Source: UBA4615 sp044368415 (GTDB lineage Bacteria; Pseudomonadota; Gammaproteobacteria; Burkholderiales; Burkholderiaceae_E). Taken from it: a stretch of DNA of 39,648 nucleotides. The translations under genes were made by a program, and so were the position numbers. Shown piece by piece: positions 21,905 to 29,978 of the stretch (its first letter is position 1; each line of letters starts with the position of its first letter). The DNA lies in NCBI GenBank assembly GCA_044368415.1, contig JBIPLJ010000143.1, forward strand, positions 1-39,648. Reading direction: 5' to 3'. The notes beneath the pieces are model-generated. The model saw only the letters and a program-made list of their open reading frames with translations. It was not told where the DNA came from and searched no databases.

Positions 21905-22364
21905 CGAGTATCCGTCGGGGTATCAAGGACGAAAAAAGTACGTTCAAGTACGGGGCTTTGAGCATTTTGTAGCTGCATGCTATACGTATAAAGGTGCCGA
22001 CGGTCGAAACTACGTTCGGCCTGAGTTTGGTGGCGATCTATCCGGGTTTTCAGGTTTCTCAACTGAAGTTGCAGCACCCATTATTATGCGGGATATTGGA
22101 GAATATACGTCACCGTTGGATAACTCTCGCATAACTACACGTTCACAACATAGGGAACATATGCGCATACATGGCGTTATCGAAGTAGGTAATGAAATGC
22201 CGCAACGCCCATCAAGTAGCAAAGTTAGTACAAATGAAGAAACTGCACGTTTCCTAAAAAGCCACCTAGACAAGGTTGCCAAAATGCCAGAAAGGCAATA
22301 TCAAGAGCATGTAGTAGCGCAACAGGCGCAGTTAACTGAGAATACAGCGGACTTCGGGGAATAG
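21888..22364 (+). CDS. Conserved phage protein between portal and scaffold
   Basis: The start at ATG 21888 (or 21891) lies within the end of the portal gene; the longer frame from 21819 has no support. The central motif PIIMRDIGEYTSPLDNSRITTRSQHREHMRIHGVIEVGNE (split here: IMRDIGEYTSPLDNS, then RSQHREHMRIHG) is that of a widespread phage family, often labelled FmdB-like, here without the zinc Cys. Function unknown; position suggests a role in head assembly. Confidence 0.75.
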   Translation: MMNNLNEYPSGYQGRKKYVQVRGFEHFVAACYTYKGADGRNYVRPEFGGDLSGFSGFSTEVAAPIIMRDIGEYTSPLDNSRITTRSQHREHMRIHGVIEVGNEMPQRPSSSKVSTNEETARFLKSHLDKVAKMPERQYQEHVVAQQAQLTENTADFGE

Positions 22365-22368
22365 TGAG

Positions 22369-23499
22369 ATGGATTTAGATATTTTAAGCGACGTTGTTGA
22401 TGGCTCTCTCGATCAGAGTGTCGCGACGGGCTTGCCGCTAGATAGTGCGAAGCCCGTTACTCCGCAAAGTCAAAATCCAAGCACAGTTGCCGATAAACAG
22501 GAAATAGCGCCAAAACCGAACACGTTGCGCGACCAAATATCAAGCGCTTTAAAAGGCGAAACAAGTACACCATCATCGGCAACGCAAGACGGAAAGCCCG
22601 CGCGCAACCCTGATGGAACTTTTGCACCCGTCATTGGTTCCGATCCTACCATTGATGTGAGCGCAAACAACCCCGGCGGTGCGACAGCCCCTCCAGTTGC
22701 GGCACCGCCGGGGATTGATCCACAAGTTTTTAACTCGCTCCCGGCGGAAACGCAAACACAACTTGCGCGTACTATGGACGAGATAAATACCCGTCAGCGA
22801 AATCTGTACGGATATGAACAAATAGAACGACTGATAGCACCACGCCGCGATGCGTGGGCGCTGAACGGTGTAACGGAAGCGCAAGCCGTTACCCAGTTGT
22901 TCGCACTCTCGGATTACGCAACACGTGATCCCGCAGGGTTTATACAATACTTTGCGCAGCAAAACAACATTGACCTCGAAGATGTAGTGTTTGGTAGCGA
23001 CCCCGGCGACCCAGAAGTAAATGCTTTAAAGCAGCAAATTACGCGGCTTGAAAGTCAAATAAATGGGTTTAGCAGTCAGCAACAGGCTGTTGCACACAAT
23101 GGCGTAGTCAACGAAATCGTTTCATTTTTTGAAGAAAAGAGCGCAGACGGTAACCTGTTACGTCCTTACGCTGAAAAACTAGGCGACGACATACTTGGCC
23201 ATATCCAAATGGTGATGCAACAAAAACCTAATATACCTCGTGCTCAAGTACTTCAAGAAGCCTATGACCGCGCTTGTTGGAGTAACGCAAACGTACGTGC
23301 CGAAATGCAAAAAGCTCAAAGCGTTGCTAACGAGGCCGAACGTATGCGTCAACAACAAGAAAAAGTTGCAAAAGCGCGTAATGCTGGTTCTAGTGTACCA
23401 GTCGGTGTACCATCTGCTACCGCACAATCGACGGACGTCAGTAATGGAAACCTACGTGACGATATTCGCAAAGCGATGGCCGTTGCGTCCAATATGTAA
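22369..23499 (+). CDS. Scaffolding protein
   Basis: A protein of 376 residues, highly helical and charged. It has an N-terminal disordered Pro/Ser/Thr region, a Pro-rich hinge (GGATAPPVAAPPGIDP) and coiled-coil segments (LKQQITRLESQINGF; QSVANEAERMRQQQEKVAK). Its position directly before the coat gene and its composition fit the capsid scaffold. Identification rests on context and composition. Confidence 0.8.
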   Translation: MDLDILSDVVDGSLDQSVATGLPLDSAKPVTPQSQNPSTVADKQEIAPKPNTLRDQISSALKGETSTPSSATQDGKPARNPDGTFAPVIGSDPTIDVSANNPGGATAPPVAAPPGIDPQVFNSLPAETQTQLARTMDEINTRQRNLYGYEQIERLIAPRRDAWALNGVTEAQAVTQLFALSDYATRDPAGFIQYFAQQNNIDLEDVVFGSDPGDPEVNALKQQITRLESQINGFSSQQQAVAHNGVVNEIVSFFEEKSADGNLLRPYAEKLGDDILGHIQMVMQQKPNIPRAQVLQEAYDRACWSNANVRAEMQKAQSVANEAERMRQQQEKVAKARNAGSSVPVGVPSATAQSTDVSNGNLRDDIRKAMAVASNM

Positions 23500-23522
23500 C
23501 CCATAATCAAGGAGTACTTGCA

Positions 23523-24497
23523 GTGGCAGTACCTAATCTTTCAGAAATTGTGGCAACTACGATTGAAAACCGTAGTAAAGTACTTGCCGACAACGTTTCA
23601 AAATCCCATGCTCTGCTTGATCGCCTAGAGCGTAAAGGTAAAGCGAAACCCGCAGATGGCGGTCGACGTATCATTCAAGAACTTGAGTTTGCAGAGAACG
23701 GTACTTTTGGTTGGTATTCAGGATACGACAGTCTGAATATTTCACCTCAAGAAGTGTTCTCAGCCGCCGAGTTCGATTGGAAACAAGCGGCGGTTGCGGT
23801 ATCTATTTCCGGCCTTGAACAACTTCAAAACAGTGGTGAAAGTCAGTTTATTGATTTGTTGGAGAGCCGTATCTCTAACGCTGAGCGTACCATGCAAAAC
23901 CAAATGGGTATTGCGATGTACGGTGACGGTACAGCTTCGGGTGGTCGCTCTATCGGTGGTTTGGCTTTGTTGGTTGCAGATACCGCTAACGCGGGAACCG
24001 TCGGTAACATTAACCGGGCAAGCTGGCCTTTCTGGCGCAATCAATCGTTCTCGGGTACTACTGACTTTGGTTCTACAACATCGGTCGCAAACATTTTGTC
24101 ATACATGGCCCGTGTTTGGTTGACTACTGTTCGCGGCAATGAAAAGCCAGATTTGATCCTTACGGACAACAACTACTATCGTTTGTACTGGGAAGCATTG
24201 CAACCCCAACAACGGTTTACGTCCGAAAAGATGGCGCAAGCAGGCTTTGAGAGCCTTAAGTATCAATCTGCTGATGTTGTCTTTGATGGCGGTATTGGTG
24301 GCGGTGCACCCGCAAACCGCATGTATTTCCTTAACACGGATTACATATACTTGCGCCACCATCCGAAACGCCGTTATACTGCTTTGGGCGAGAAACAACG
24401 TTTCAGCACAAACCAAGATGCAATGGTATCGTTGATTGGTTGGGCAGGAAACATGACACTTGCCGCAGGCCAAATGCAAGCCGTATTGCGTCCGTAA
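23523..24497 (+). CDS. Major capsid protein
   Basis: A protein of 324 residues with GTG start and a strong AAGGAG. It matches a family of podovirus coat proteins (ENRSKVLADNVSKSHALLDR, FGWYSGYDSLNI, EFDWKQAAVAVSISGLEQLQ, ISNAERTMQNQMGIAMYGDG). It has no obvious delta domain or insertion. It would form the icosahedral shell on the scaffold. The following hairpins fit strong, discrete expression. Confidence 0.95.
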   Translation: MAVPNLSEIVATTIENRSKVLADNVSKSHALLDRLERKGKAKPADGGRRIIQELEFAENGTFGWYSGYDSLNISPQEVFSAAEFDWKQAAVAVSISGLEQLQNSGESQFIDLLESRISNAERTMQNQMGIAMYGDGTASGGRSIGGLALLVADTANAGTVGNINRASWPFWRNQSFSGTTDFGSTTSVANILSYMARVWLTTVRGNEKPDLILTDNNYYRLYWEALQPQQRFTSEKMAQAGFESLKYQSADVVFDGGIGGGAPANRMYFLNTDYIYLRHHPKRRYTALGEKQRFSTNQDAMVSLIGWAGNMTLAAGQMQAVLRP

Positions 24498-24504
24498 CAA
24501 CAAA

Positions 24505-24545
24505 AATGTAAGGTACTTTAAAGTGCCTTACATTCTTTCCGTCTT
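24505..24545 (+). terminator. Hairpin after the coat gene, CTTTAAAG apex
   Basis: A 12-bp stem with one G-T pair (AATGTAAGGTAC with GTGCCTTACATT, 24505-24516 and 24523-24534) around TTTAAA. A pyrimidine-rich tract ending in TTTT follows. Probably a partial terminator or an mRNA 3' stabiliser. Confidence 0.6.
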
Positions 24546-24565
24546 TTAAATACAGGAGTAATACT

Positions 24566-25075
24566 ATGGCTTGGAAAACAAGTGCTAACTCACCACTAGG
24601 TATTTCACCACCTAACGGTGTCGCGGACCCTACTATTGTCAATCAAATTGGTACTATTGCAAAGTTCGTTGACGAGCTGCTCGGTGAAGCTGAGTTTATC
24701 TATCTCCCCGGCACTACGTCATGCGCAGCGGGTGATTTGGTACTGTACGAACAGTTGCCAACTAACCCGGCTGTCATTCGGCACACTAACGCTACGGGAT
24801 CAAACTCAGGGCGTATGATTGCCGTCGCACTCGGACCCACACCTGCGGGCCAATTTGGCTGGTTCCAAATTAGTGGTTGCGCAATTGTCAACGCTATTGC
24901 CGGTACGGCAGTCGGCCCTGCTTTTGGTTCAGCAACAGCGGGTCAAGTAAGCAGTGTTGCCGATGCGGGCGATCAAATACTTAACGCACGTATTAGCTCT
25001 GCGGTAGGTACGCCTTCAGCGGGCAAATGTTACATGACCTTGAACCGTTCGTTTGTACAGGGTCAAATTACCTAA
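24566..25075 (+). CDS. Putative head decoration protein
   Basis: A protein of 169 residues, rich in Gly, Ala and Thr and strand-like. It starts MAWKTSANSPLGISPPNGVADP and has a central FGWFQISGCAIVN segment. Position right after the coat and composition resemble small capsid-stabilising proteins. The spacing and the AGGAG leader suggest strong expression. Not confirmed by any catalytic or structural motif. Confidence 0.6.
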   Translation: MAWKTSANSPLGISPPNGVADPTIVNQIGTIAKFVDELLGEAEFIYLPGTTSCAAGDLVLYEQLPTNPAVIRHTNATGSNSGRMIAVALGPTPAGQFGWFQISGCAIVNAIAGTAVGPAFGSATAGQVSSVADAGDQILNARISSAVGTPSAGKCYMTLNRSFVQGQIT

Positions 25076-25096
25076 TACACCTCCCGGTGGTAACTT

Positions 25097-25129
25097 TGGC
25101 GGGGTATTAACGTACTCCGCCAGTTTTTT
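25097..25129 (+). terminator. Terminator after the head operon
   Basis: A 10-bp stem with one G-T pair (TGGCGGGGTA at 25097-25106 with TACTCCGCCA at 25113-25122), followed by G and six T. It separates the head genes from the tail genes. Confidence 0.85.
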
Positions 25130-25143
25130 AGAAAGTAAACACA

Positions 25144-25797
25144 ATGTACAATGATCCGCAGTTTAAAACAAATGACGGCGCAGCTCTCCGTATGTGGAGA
25201 GAACCAGTCACAAACAAGTTTTTGTCCGATAAGTTTGGGCGTACAGTTGCAGATGAAGTAATTTTTGTTGAAGTCATCACTCCCGGTTCTAGTGGGTCTT
25301 CCCCGGTGTTTGAACTTAAACGTACGTTTAGTGATGACAGCGGTTTAGGTGAGCCGTTATTGGGTTCGCAATACGAGCGTTTTAAACAGTACGTTGAAAT
25401 CTTTGAAAATACGGATAAAAGTACAGGCGAACTTGCAGGCACCCAACTCAGTGAATGGCCACCTATGTCACAACGACAAGCATACGAGCTGAAGTCGCAA
25501 GGTATTTTCACCGTTGAAGGTCTCTCTTCGCTTCCAGACGGCCAATTGCATAAAGTAGGGCCTGACGGTCGTACTTGGCGTGAAAAAGCTAAGGCGTGGC
25601 TCGAAAGCGTCGGTAACAGCGCTTACGCAATTGAAACAGCCGCAAAGTTTGAACAGCAAAACCAAGAAATCGATGAGCTGAAACGTCAAATTGCAGAACT
25701 TGCCGCTGCAAATCAAGCCCTACAAGATGCAAAAGAGGTATCACCGCCACCACCGCCAACGGCTAAAACATCAAAAACATCTGCATCAATTATCTAA
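25144..25797 (+). CDS. Conserved phage structural-region protein, 217 aa
   Basis: The N-terminal half is strand-rich (ALRMWREPVTNKFLSDKFG). The middle carries a helix-hairpin-like segment (YELKSQGIFTVEGLSSLPDG) and the WREKAKAWLES helix. A coiled coil (about 170-195) and a Pro-rich tail complete it. Similar proteins occur at this place in related podoviruses as far as I recall. Function unknown; it may be a minor virion or assembly protein. Confidence 0.65.
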   Translation: MYNDPQFKTNDGAALRMWREPVTNKFLSDKFGRTVADEVIFVEVITPGSSGSSPVFELKRTFSDDSGLGEPLLGSQYERFKQYVEIFENTDKSTGELAGTQLSEWPPMSQRQAYELKSQGIFTVEGLSSLPDGQLHKVGPDGRTWREKAKAWLESVGNSAYAIETAAKFEQQNQEIDELKRQIAELAAANQALQDAKEVSPPPPPTAKTSKTSASII

Positions 25798-25812
25798 CAT
25801 AAGGGCGGGGCA

Positions 25813-26523
25813 ATGTCTTTACTTACAATCTCTATACAGGTTGCTGATAGTGTAGGTTTACCCCGCCCATCTGCGGTTGCGTCCAGTACCGATCAGCTTC
25901 CAAGACAGATGCTGGCGCTAGCAAACGAAACATTGGAAGAATTGTGTGAGATGGATTGGCCGTTGTTGGAGGTAACGCATACTTTTAACACGGTTGCAAA
26001 TCAAGATACTTATGCACTCCCCGCCAACTTTAACCGCATAGTCACGGACAGCGCTTACGTTGCTAGTCAATACTATGCTTTGCGAGGCTCTCTGAGTAGT
26101 GCGGATTGGTACCGAAACAGAAACTCGCTGCCTTCTCAGATTGGAAGATATAAGTTTCGTATTTTTGGAAACCCACTGAGCATTGTCCTCACCCCCAAAC
26201 CCATGACAGTTGAAAACATAGTTTTGGAGTATGTTACGTCTAACCGTGTAAAAGATACAGGCGGCAATTTCGCCCAAAATTATACCGCAGATACAGATGT
26301 TTCAATAATCCCAGAGAGTGTGGTGCGCAAAGGGCTTAAATGGCGTATTAAGCACGCTAAAGGTCTAGATTATTCAGAAGATTTCAACGATTACGAAATT
26401 ACAAAACAGAGAGTGTTTGCGCAGCAACTTGCCGCGGGCTCTATGCCAGTTGCGTTTCGTAACATGATTGACGTACCTGAACTCCCGAACGGGTTTGTGC
26501 CTGAGTTTGGATACGGCTCCTAA
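25813..26523 (+). CDS. Head-tail adaptor, P22 gp4-like
   Basis: A protein of 236 residues that begins with the helical LPRQMLALANETLEELCEMD region and continues into strand-rich repeats. The layout and LPANFNRIVTDSAY segment match gp4-like tail accessory factors, which bind the portal ring and close the head. The stop overlaps the next start (TAATG). Confidence 0.8.
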   Translation: MSLLTISIQVADSVGLPRPSAVASSTDQLPRQMLALANETLEELCEMDWPLLEVTHTFNTVANQDTYALPANFNRIVTDSAYVASQYYALRGSLSSADWYRNRNSLPSQIGRYKFRIFGNPLSIVLTPKPMTVENIVLEYVTSNRVKDTGGNFAQNYTADTDVSIIPESVVRKGLKWRIKHAKGLDYSEDFNDYEITKQRVFAQQLAAGSMPVAFRNMIDVPELPNGFVPEFGYGS

Positions 26524-28094
26524 TGGTTGCCCTTCGCAGACCTCAGCGCGGTATGAAAGCAAAACCGTTTAACATCCCTGCACCCGTTGGGGGGTTAAAC
26601 GGTTATGATGGTATTGCGGACATGCCCGCAAATGACGCTTTTTTGATGGATAATTGGTTTCCAAACAGTACAACCGTTGATACGCGCAAAGGTAGGGTTT
26701 CGTATGCAACAGGCATGCCGGGACCTGTTGAGAGTTTAGAAGTGTTTGCAGGTGGCGCGTCAACTAAAATGCTTGCTTTTTCTGGCGGCAACATATATGA
26801 TGTGACCGCAGGCGGGGCTGTTGGTGCCGCAATGCGGACTGGTAGGTCGTCAAATCGCATAACTTCGACTATGTTTTCTAACGCTGGGGGTAATGTCTTA
26901 ATATGTTTGTCTGGTGCAGATGCACCTTTTAGATACGACGGCACTGCGATTACCGATTTAGCAATAACAGGTCTTACAGGTTCGCAGAACACGTTAATTT
27001 GCTCACATAGCTTTAAAGGTCGTTTGTTTTTTGCGCAAGCCGGACAATTAGGTTTTTACTACCTTGCGGCAGGCAACGTACAGGGTGCCGCGTCGTATTT
27101 TGATTTAGCAGAAATCGCTAAGAACGGCGGAAGTCTAGTTGGTATCGCATCGTGGTCTCAAGAAAGTATGGGTACTGGCCCTAACGACTACATAGTGTTT
27201 ATGACTAGCGAAGGTGAATATATTATGTACTCCGGGACAAATCCCGGCGGTGCAAATACGTGGTCGCTTGTTGGAAGATACTACGGACCACCACCTATTG
27301 GCCGCAAAGGTTGGTTTAATTACCGCTCAGACCTATTTATAATATCCGCAGAAGGCATTATATCTCTAACCCAGATACGTATGCTCGGCGAGGATGGTGC
27401 AAATACTAAGTACCTTAGCGCCAAACTAGGTAAAGCGTGGACGTCTTTATCAGGTAATGCTGGTACTCACGGTTGGACTGCTGAATTATATTCGCGCAGC
27501 GGTATGCTAGTTGTAAATGCACCTGCGACAAGTAGTACATCTGGACCGTATTATCAGTTTGTAATGAATACTAACACGAACGCGTGGACAAGATTTACAA
27601 ATCAAAATGGAATATGTTGGGTCATACTTAATTCTCGCTTGTACTTTGGTACGTTTGACGGTAAAGTTATGCTTGCCGATGAAGGTAACACGGACGACGG
27701 TGCAGAGATTAAGTGTGATTGTAGGCAAGCGTACAATTATTTTGATGACGGCTACGGCATGGGTTCAGTTGATAAGCAGTTTCATTTTGCTACTTTTATT
27801 GTGCAGTCCGACGGTGCGCCACCAATATCAGCCGAACTAAACGTAAATTTTGAAGATGATGAACCAGACTATGCAGGTACGCTTACAACGTCTCCAAATA
27901 GTGCTTGGGATACGTCAACATGGGATGTTGACGGTTGGGCTGGAGAAGGATTAACTCAAAACTTTACCGTACCTTTTGGTAAAATAGGGTTTACAGCTTC
28001 TGTATGGTTGCGAACTTCTTTAAAAACCGAACCGCTTAAATGGTACTCCACACGAATAGTTTGCGGTAAGACAAAAGGAATTGTTTTACTATGA
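26523..28094 (+). CDS. Tail nozzle/stabilisation protein, P22 gp10-like
   Basis: A protein of 523 residues, nearly all beta. The N-terminal segment PAPVGGLNGYDGIADMPAND followed by DNWFPNSTTVDTRKG is characteristic of the gp10-like family. It would form the tube attached to gp4. It overlaps the GNAT-like gene (ATGA). Confidence 0.85.
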   Translation: MVALRRPQRGMKAKPFNIPAPVGGLNGYDGIADMPANDAFLMDNWFPNSTTVDTRKGRVSYATGMPGPVESLEVFAGGASTKMLAFSGGNIYDVTAGGAVGAAMRTGRSSNRITSTMFSNAGGNVLICLSGADAPFRYDGTAITDLAITGLTGSQNTLICSHSFKGRLFFAQAGQLGFYYLAAGNVQGAASYFDLAEIAKNGGSLVGIASWSQESMGTGPNDYIVFMTSEGEYIMYSGTNPGGANTWSLVGRYYGPPPIGRKGWFNYRSDLFIISAEGIISLTQIRMLGEDGANTKYLSAKLGKAWTSLSGNAGTHGWTAELYSRSGMLVVNAPATSSTSGPYYQFVMNTNTNAWTRFTNQNGICWVILNSRLYFGTFDGKVMLADEGNTDDGAEIKCDCRQAYNYFDDGYGMGSVDKQFHFATFIVQSDGAPPISAELNVNFEDDEPDYAGTLTTSPNSAWDTSTWDVDGWAGEGLTQNFTVPFGKIGFTASVWLRTSLKTEPLKWYSTRIVCGKTKGIVLL

Positions 28095-28648
28095 TAGCCG
28101 CACCCGCAGGGGAATATACTGAAATTGTCGCGCAGTACGTTATGGAAAAAACGGGCATGTCGTTGCAACCGGGATCGTACCAAGCTATGATGGTTATAAG
28201 TGACAAAGATGACTTTGTTGCTGGAATTGTTATATCTAACTTTCGTGGCACAGACTGCGAAATATCATGCGCAACGGAAACTAGCGCGGCGTGGCGTCCT
28301 AGTGTGTTGCGCGCAATCTTTTCGTACATTTTTAATCAGCTTAATTGTGTGCGATGTACTAGCATAACTACAAAGCAAAACAAAGCTGCAAGAACGTTTC
28401 TAGAGGGATTGGGTTTTGTTCTTGAAGGTAATTTGCGATTAGGTTACGACGGATTTAAAGACGCTCTAATATACGGTCTATTGGCTAAAGAGTGTCGGTA
28501 TCTATCTGAAAATAATGGGGAAAGTTTAAATGGGAAAGAAGTCAGGACCAAAGGCCCCAGCGGCTCCCGATCCCGTTCAAACAGCACAAGCGCAAGCGGG
28601 CCTGAACAAGGACAGCGCGATCACGCAAGCGAACTTGAACCGAATTGA
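28091..28648 (+). CDS. GNAT-like N-acetyltransferase
   Basis: A protein of 185 residues. Residues 1-140 show a GNAT-like order: strand-rich start, FSYIFNQLNCVRCTSITTKQN and the NKAARTFLEGLGFVLEGNLR segment typical of the acetyl-CoA domain end. The last 40 residues (Ser/Gly/Glu-rich) are encoded in the 119 bases that overlap the next gene in another frame, so they are probably a non-conserved tail. Such proteins are common in podovirus tail operons with unknown substrate. Confidence 0.7.
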   Translation: MIAAPAGEYTEIVAQYVMEKTGMSLQPGSYQAMMVISDKDDFVAGIVISNFRGTDCEISCATETSAAWRPSVLRAIFSYIFNQLNCVRCTSITTKQNKAARTFLEGLGFVLEGNLRLGYDGFKDALIYGLLAKECRYLSENNGESLNGKEVRTKGPSGSRSRSNSTSASGPEQGQRDHASELEPN

Positions 28649-29978
28649 TCAATATACCCCACAAGGCAGTTTAACGTATTCGCAAAACGGCACCAACGCG
28701 GATGGCACTCCGCGTTGGTCTCAAACTCAGACATTAAGTGCCGACGAACAAGCTAAGTACGATTTAGGAAATCGCGCGGCGATTGCAATGAGTAAGTTAG
28801 CCAACGATAACGTTGCTAACGTTAAGAACGCACAGTCAAAAGCGTTTAGCTATGACGGTATGTCACCTTTACAAACTTCTATAGGTGGCGGTAATCCATA
28901 CAGTATTAGTAGTGGGCCTACTGGAAGCTACGGTGTACAAAATAGTATCGGGAATGAAGGTGGAGACATACAGGATCGCCTAGATTACAGTAACTTATCG
29001 AAGTTGCCCGGCATCGATGACTTTAGCGGTGACGCTCGACGTGTTGCAGATAGTGTATATGGTCAAGCGACTTCGCGCCTAGACCCGGCTTTCTCCCAAC
29101 GTGAAGACGATACACGTTCACGCCTTGCAGCGCAAGGAATATCTGAAAACTCAGATGCGTATCGGCGTGAACTAAGTAATTTTAACCGTGACCGCAATGA
29201 CGCGTATAACGATGCAGCGTATCGCGCGCAACAGGCTGGCGGTAATGAGCAGTCACGCATATTTGGTATGGCTCTGGGTGCTCGCCAACAGGGGCAGAAT
29301 GAAGTCAATACACAAGGTGCTTTTAGAAACGCGGCACAAGACCAACGCCAAGCAAGAGCGCTATCTATTGCAGATTTGTTTAACAGCGCCAACAATCAAA
29401 AGTTTGCACAAGACCAGTCAGCTGCGGCATTTAACAACAACGCTCAAAATCAATACTTTAATCAAAGTGCAGCTAAAGCTACGTTTAACAACAGTGCGCG
29501 CCAGCAAGAAATTAATGAAGCCGCATATTTGCGCAGTATGCCAATTAACGAAATGGCAGCATTGTTGTCTGGCAATCAAGTTAACAGCCCTCAGTTTCAG
29601 CAAGTGGCGCAAGTGGGTGTAGCTGCACCCGATTATGCGGGCTTAAAAACAAATCAGTATAACGCGCAAATGAACCAGTATAACCAAAGTCAAGCTAATC
29701 GCAGTCAGGCGTTGGGCAGTATATTTGGTGCGGCGGGAGGGTTAGGTAGCGCTGCGATATTAGCGTCGGATCGTCGCGTTAAATGGGATATTAAACCAAT
29801 CGGTGTACTTGCTAACGGTATCGCTACATATGCGTTTAAGTACCTTGGCAGTCGCGCGCAACAGTTTGGTGTCATGGCTCAAGAAGTCTTTAAAGTGCTC
29901 CCAGAAGCGGTGGTTATGGTAGGTGGATTAATGTTCGTCGATTACGCAAAGGTGTATAATGCAACAGCAACAAGATAA
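28530..29978 (+). CDS. Virion protein with C-terminal S74 chaperone domain
   Basis: A protein of 482 residues. The long N-terminal part is Gln/Asn/Ala-rich and helical (residues 1-400). The C-terminal 75 residues match the peptidase S74 intramolecular chaperone: SDRRVKWDIKPIG, YAFKYLGS, QQFGVMAQEV and LPEAV. S74 domains trimerise fibres and cleave themselves off at the Ser of SDRR. GGGGAAAG lies upstream of the ATG. It overlaps the next gene by 20 bases. It may be an internal or tail-tip protein rather than a classical fibre. Confidence 0.75.
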   Translation: MGKKSGPKAPAAPDPVQTAQAQAGLNKDSAITQANLNRIDQYTPQGSLTYSQNGTNADGTPRWSQTQTLSADEQAKYDLGNRAAIAMSKLANDNVANVKNAQSKAFSYDGMSPLQTSIGGGNPYSISSGPTGSYGVQNSIGNEGGDIQDRLDYSNLSKLPGIDDFSGDARRVADSVYGQATSRLDPAFSQREDDTRSRLAAQGISENSDAYRRELSNFNRDRNDAYNDAAYRAQQAGGNEQSRIFGMALGARQQGQNEVNTQGAFRNAAQDQRQARALSIADLFNSANNQKFAQDQSAAAFNNNAQNQYFNQSAAKATFNNSARQQEINEAAYLRSMPINEMAALLSGNQVNSPQFQQVAQVGVAAPDYAGLKTNQYNAQMNQYNQSQANRSQALGSIFGAAGGLGSAAILASDRRVKWDIKPIGVLANGIATYAFKYLGSRAQQFGVMAQEVFKVLPEAVVMVGGLMFVDYAKVYNATATR

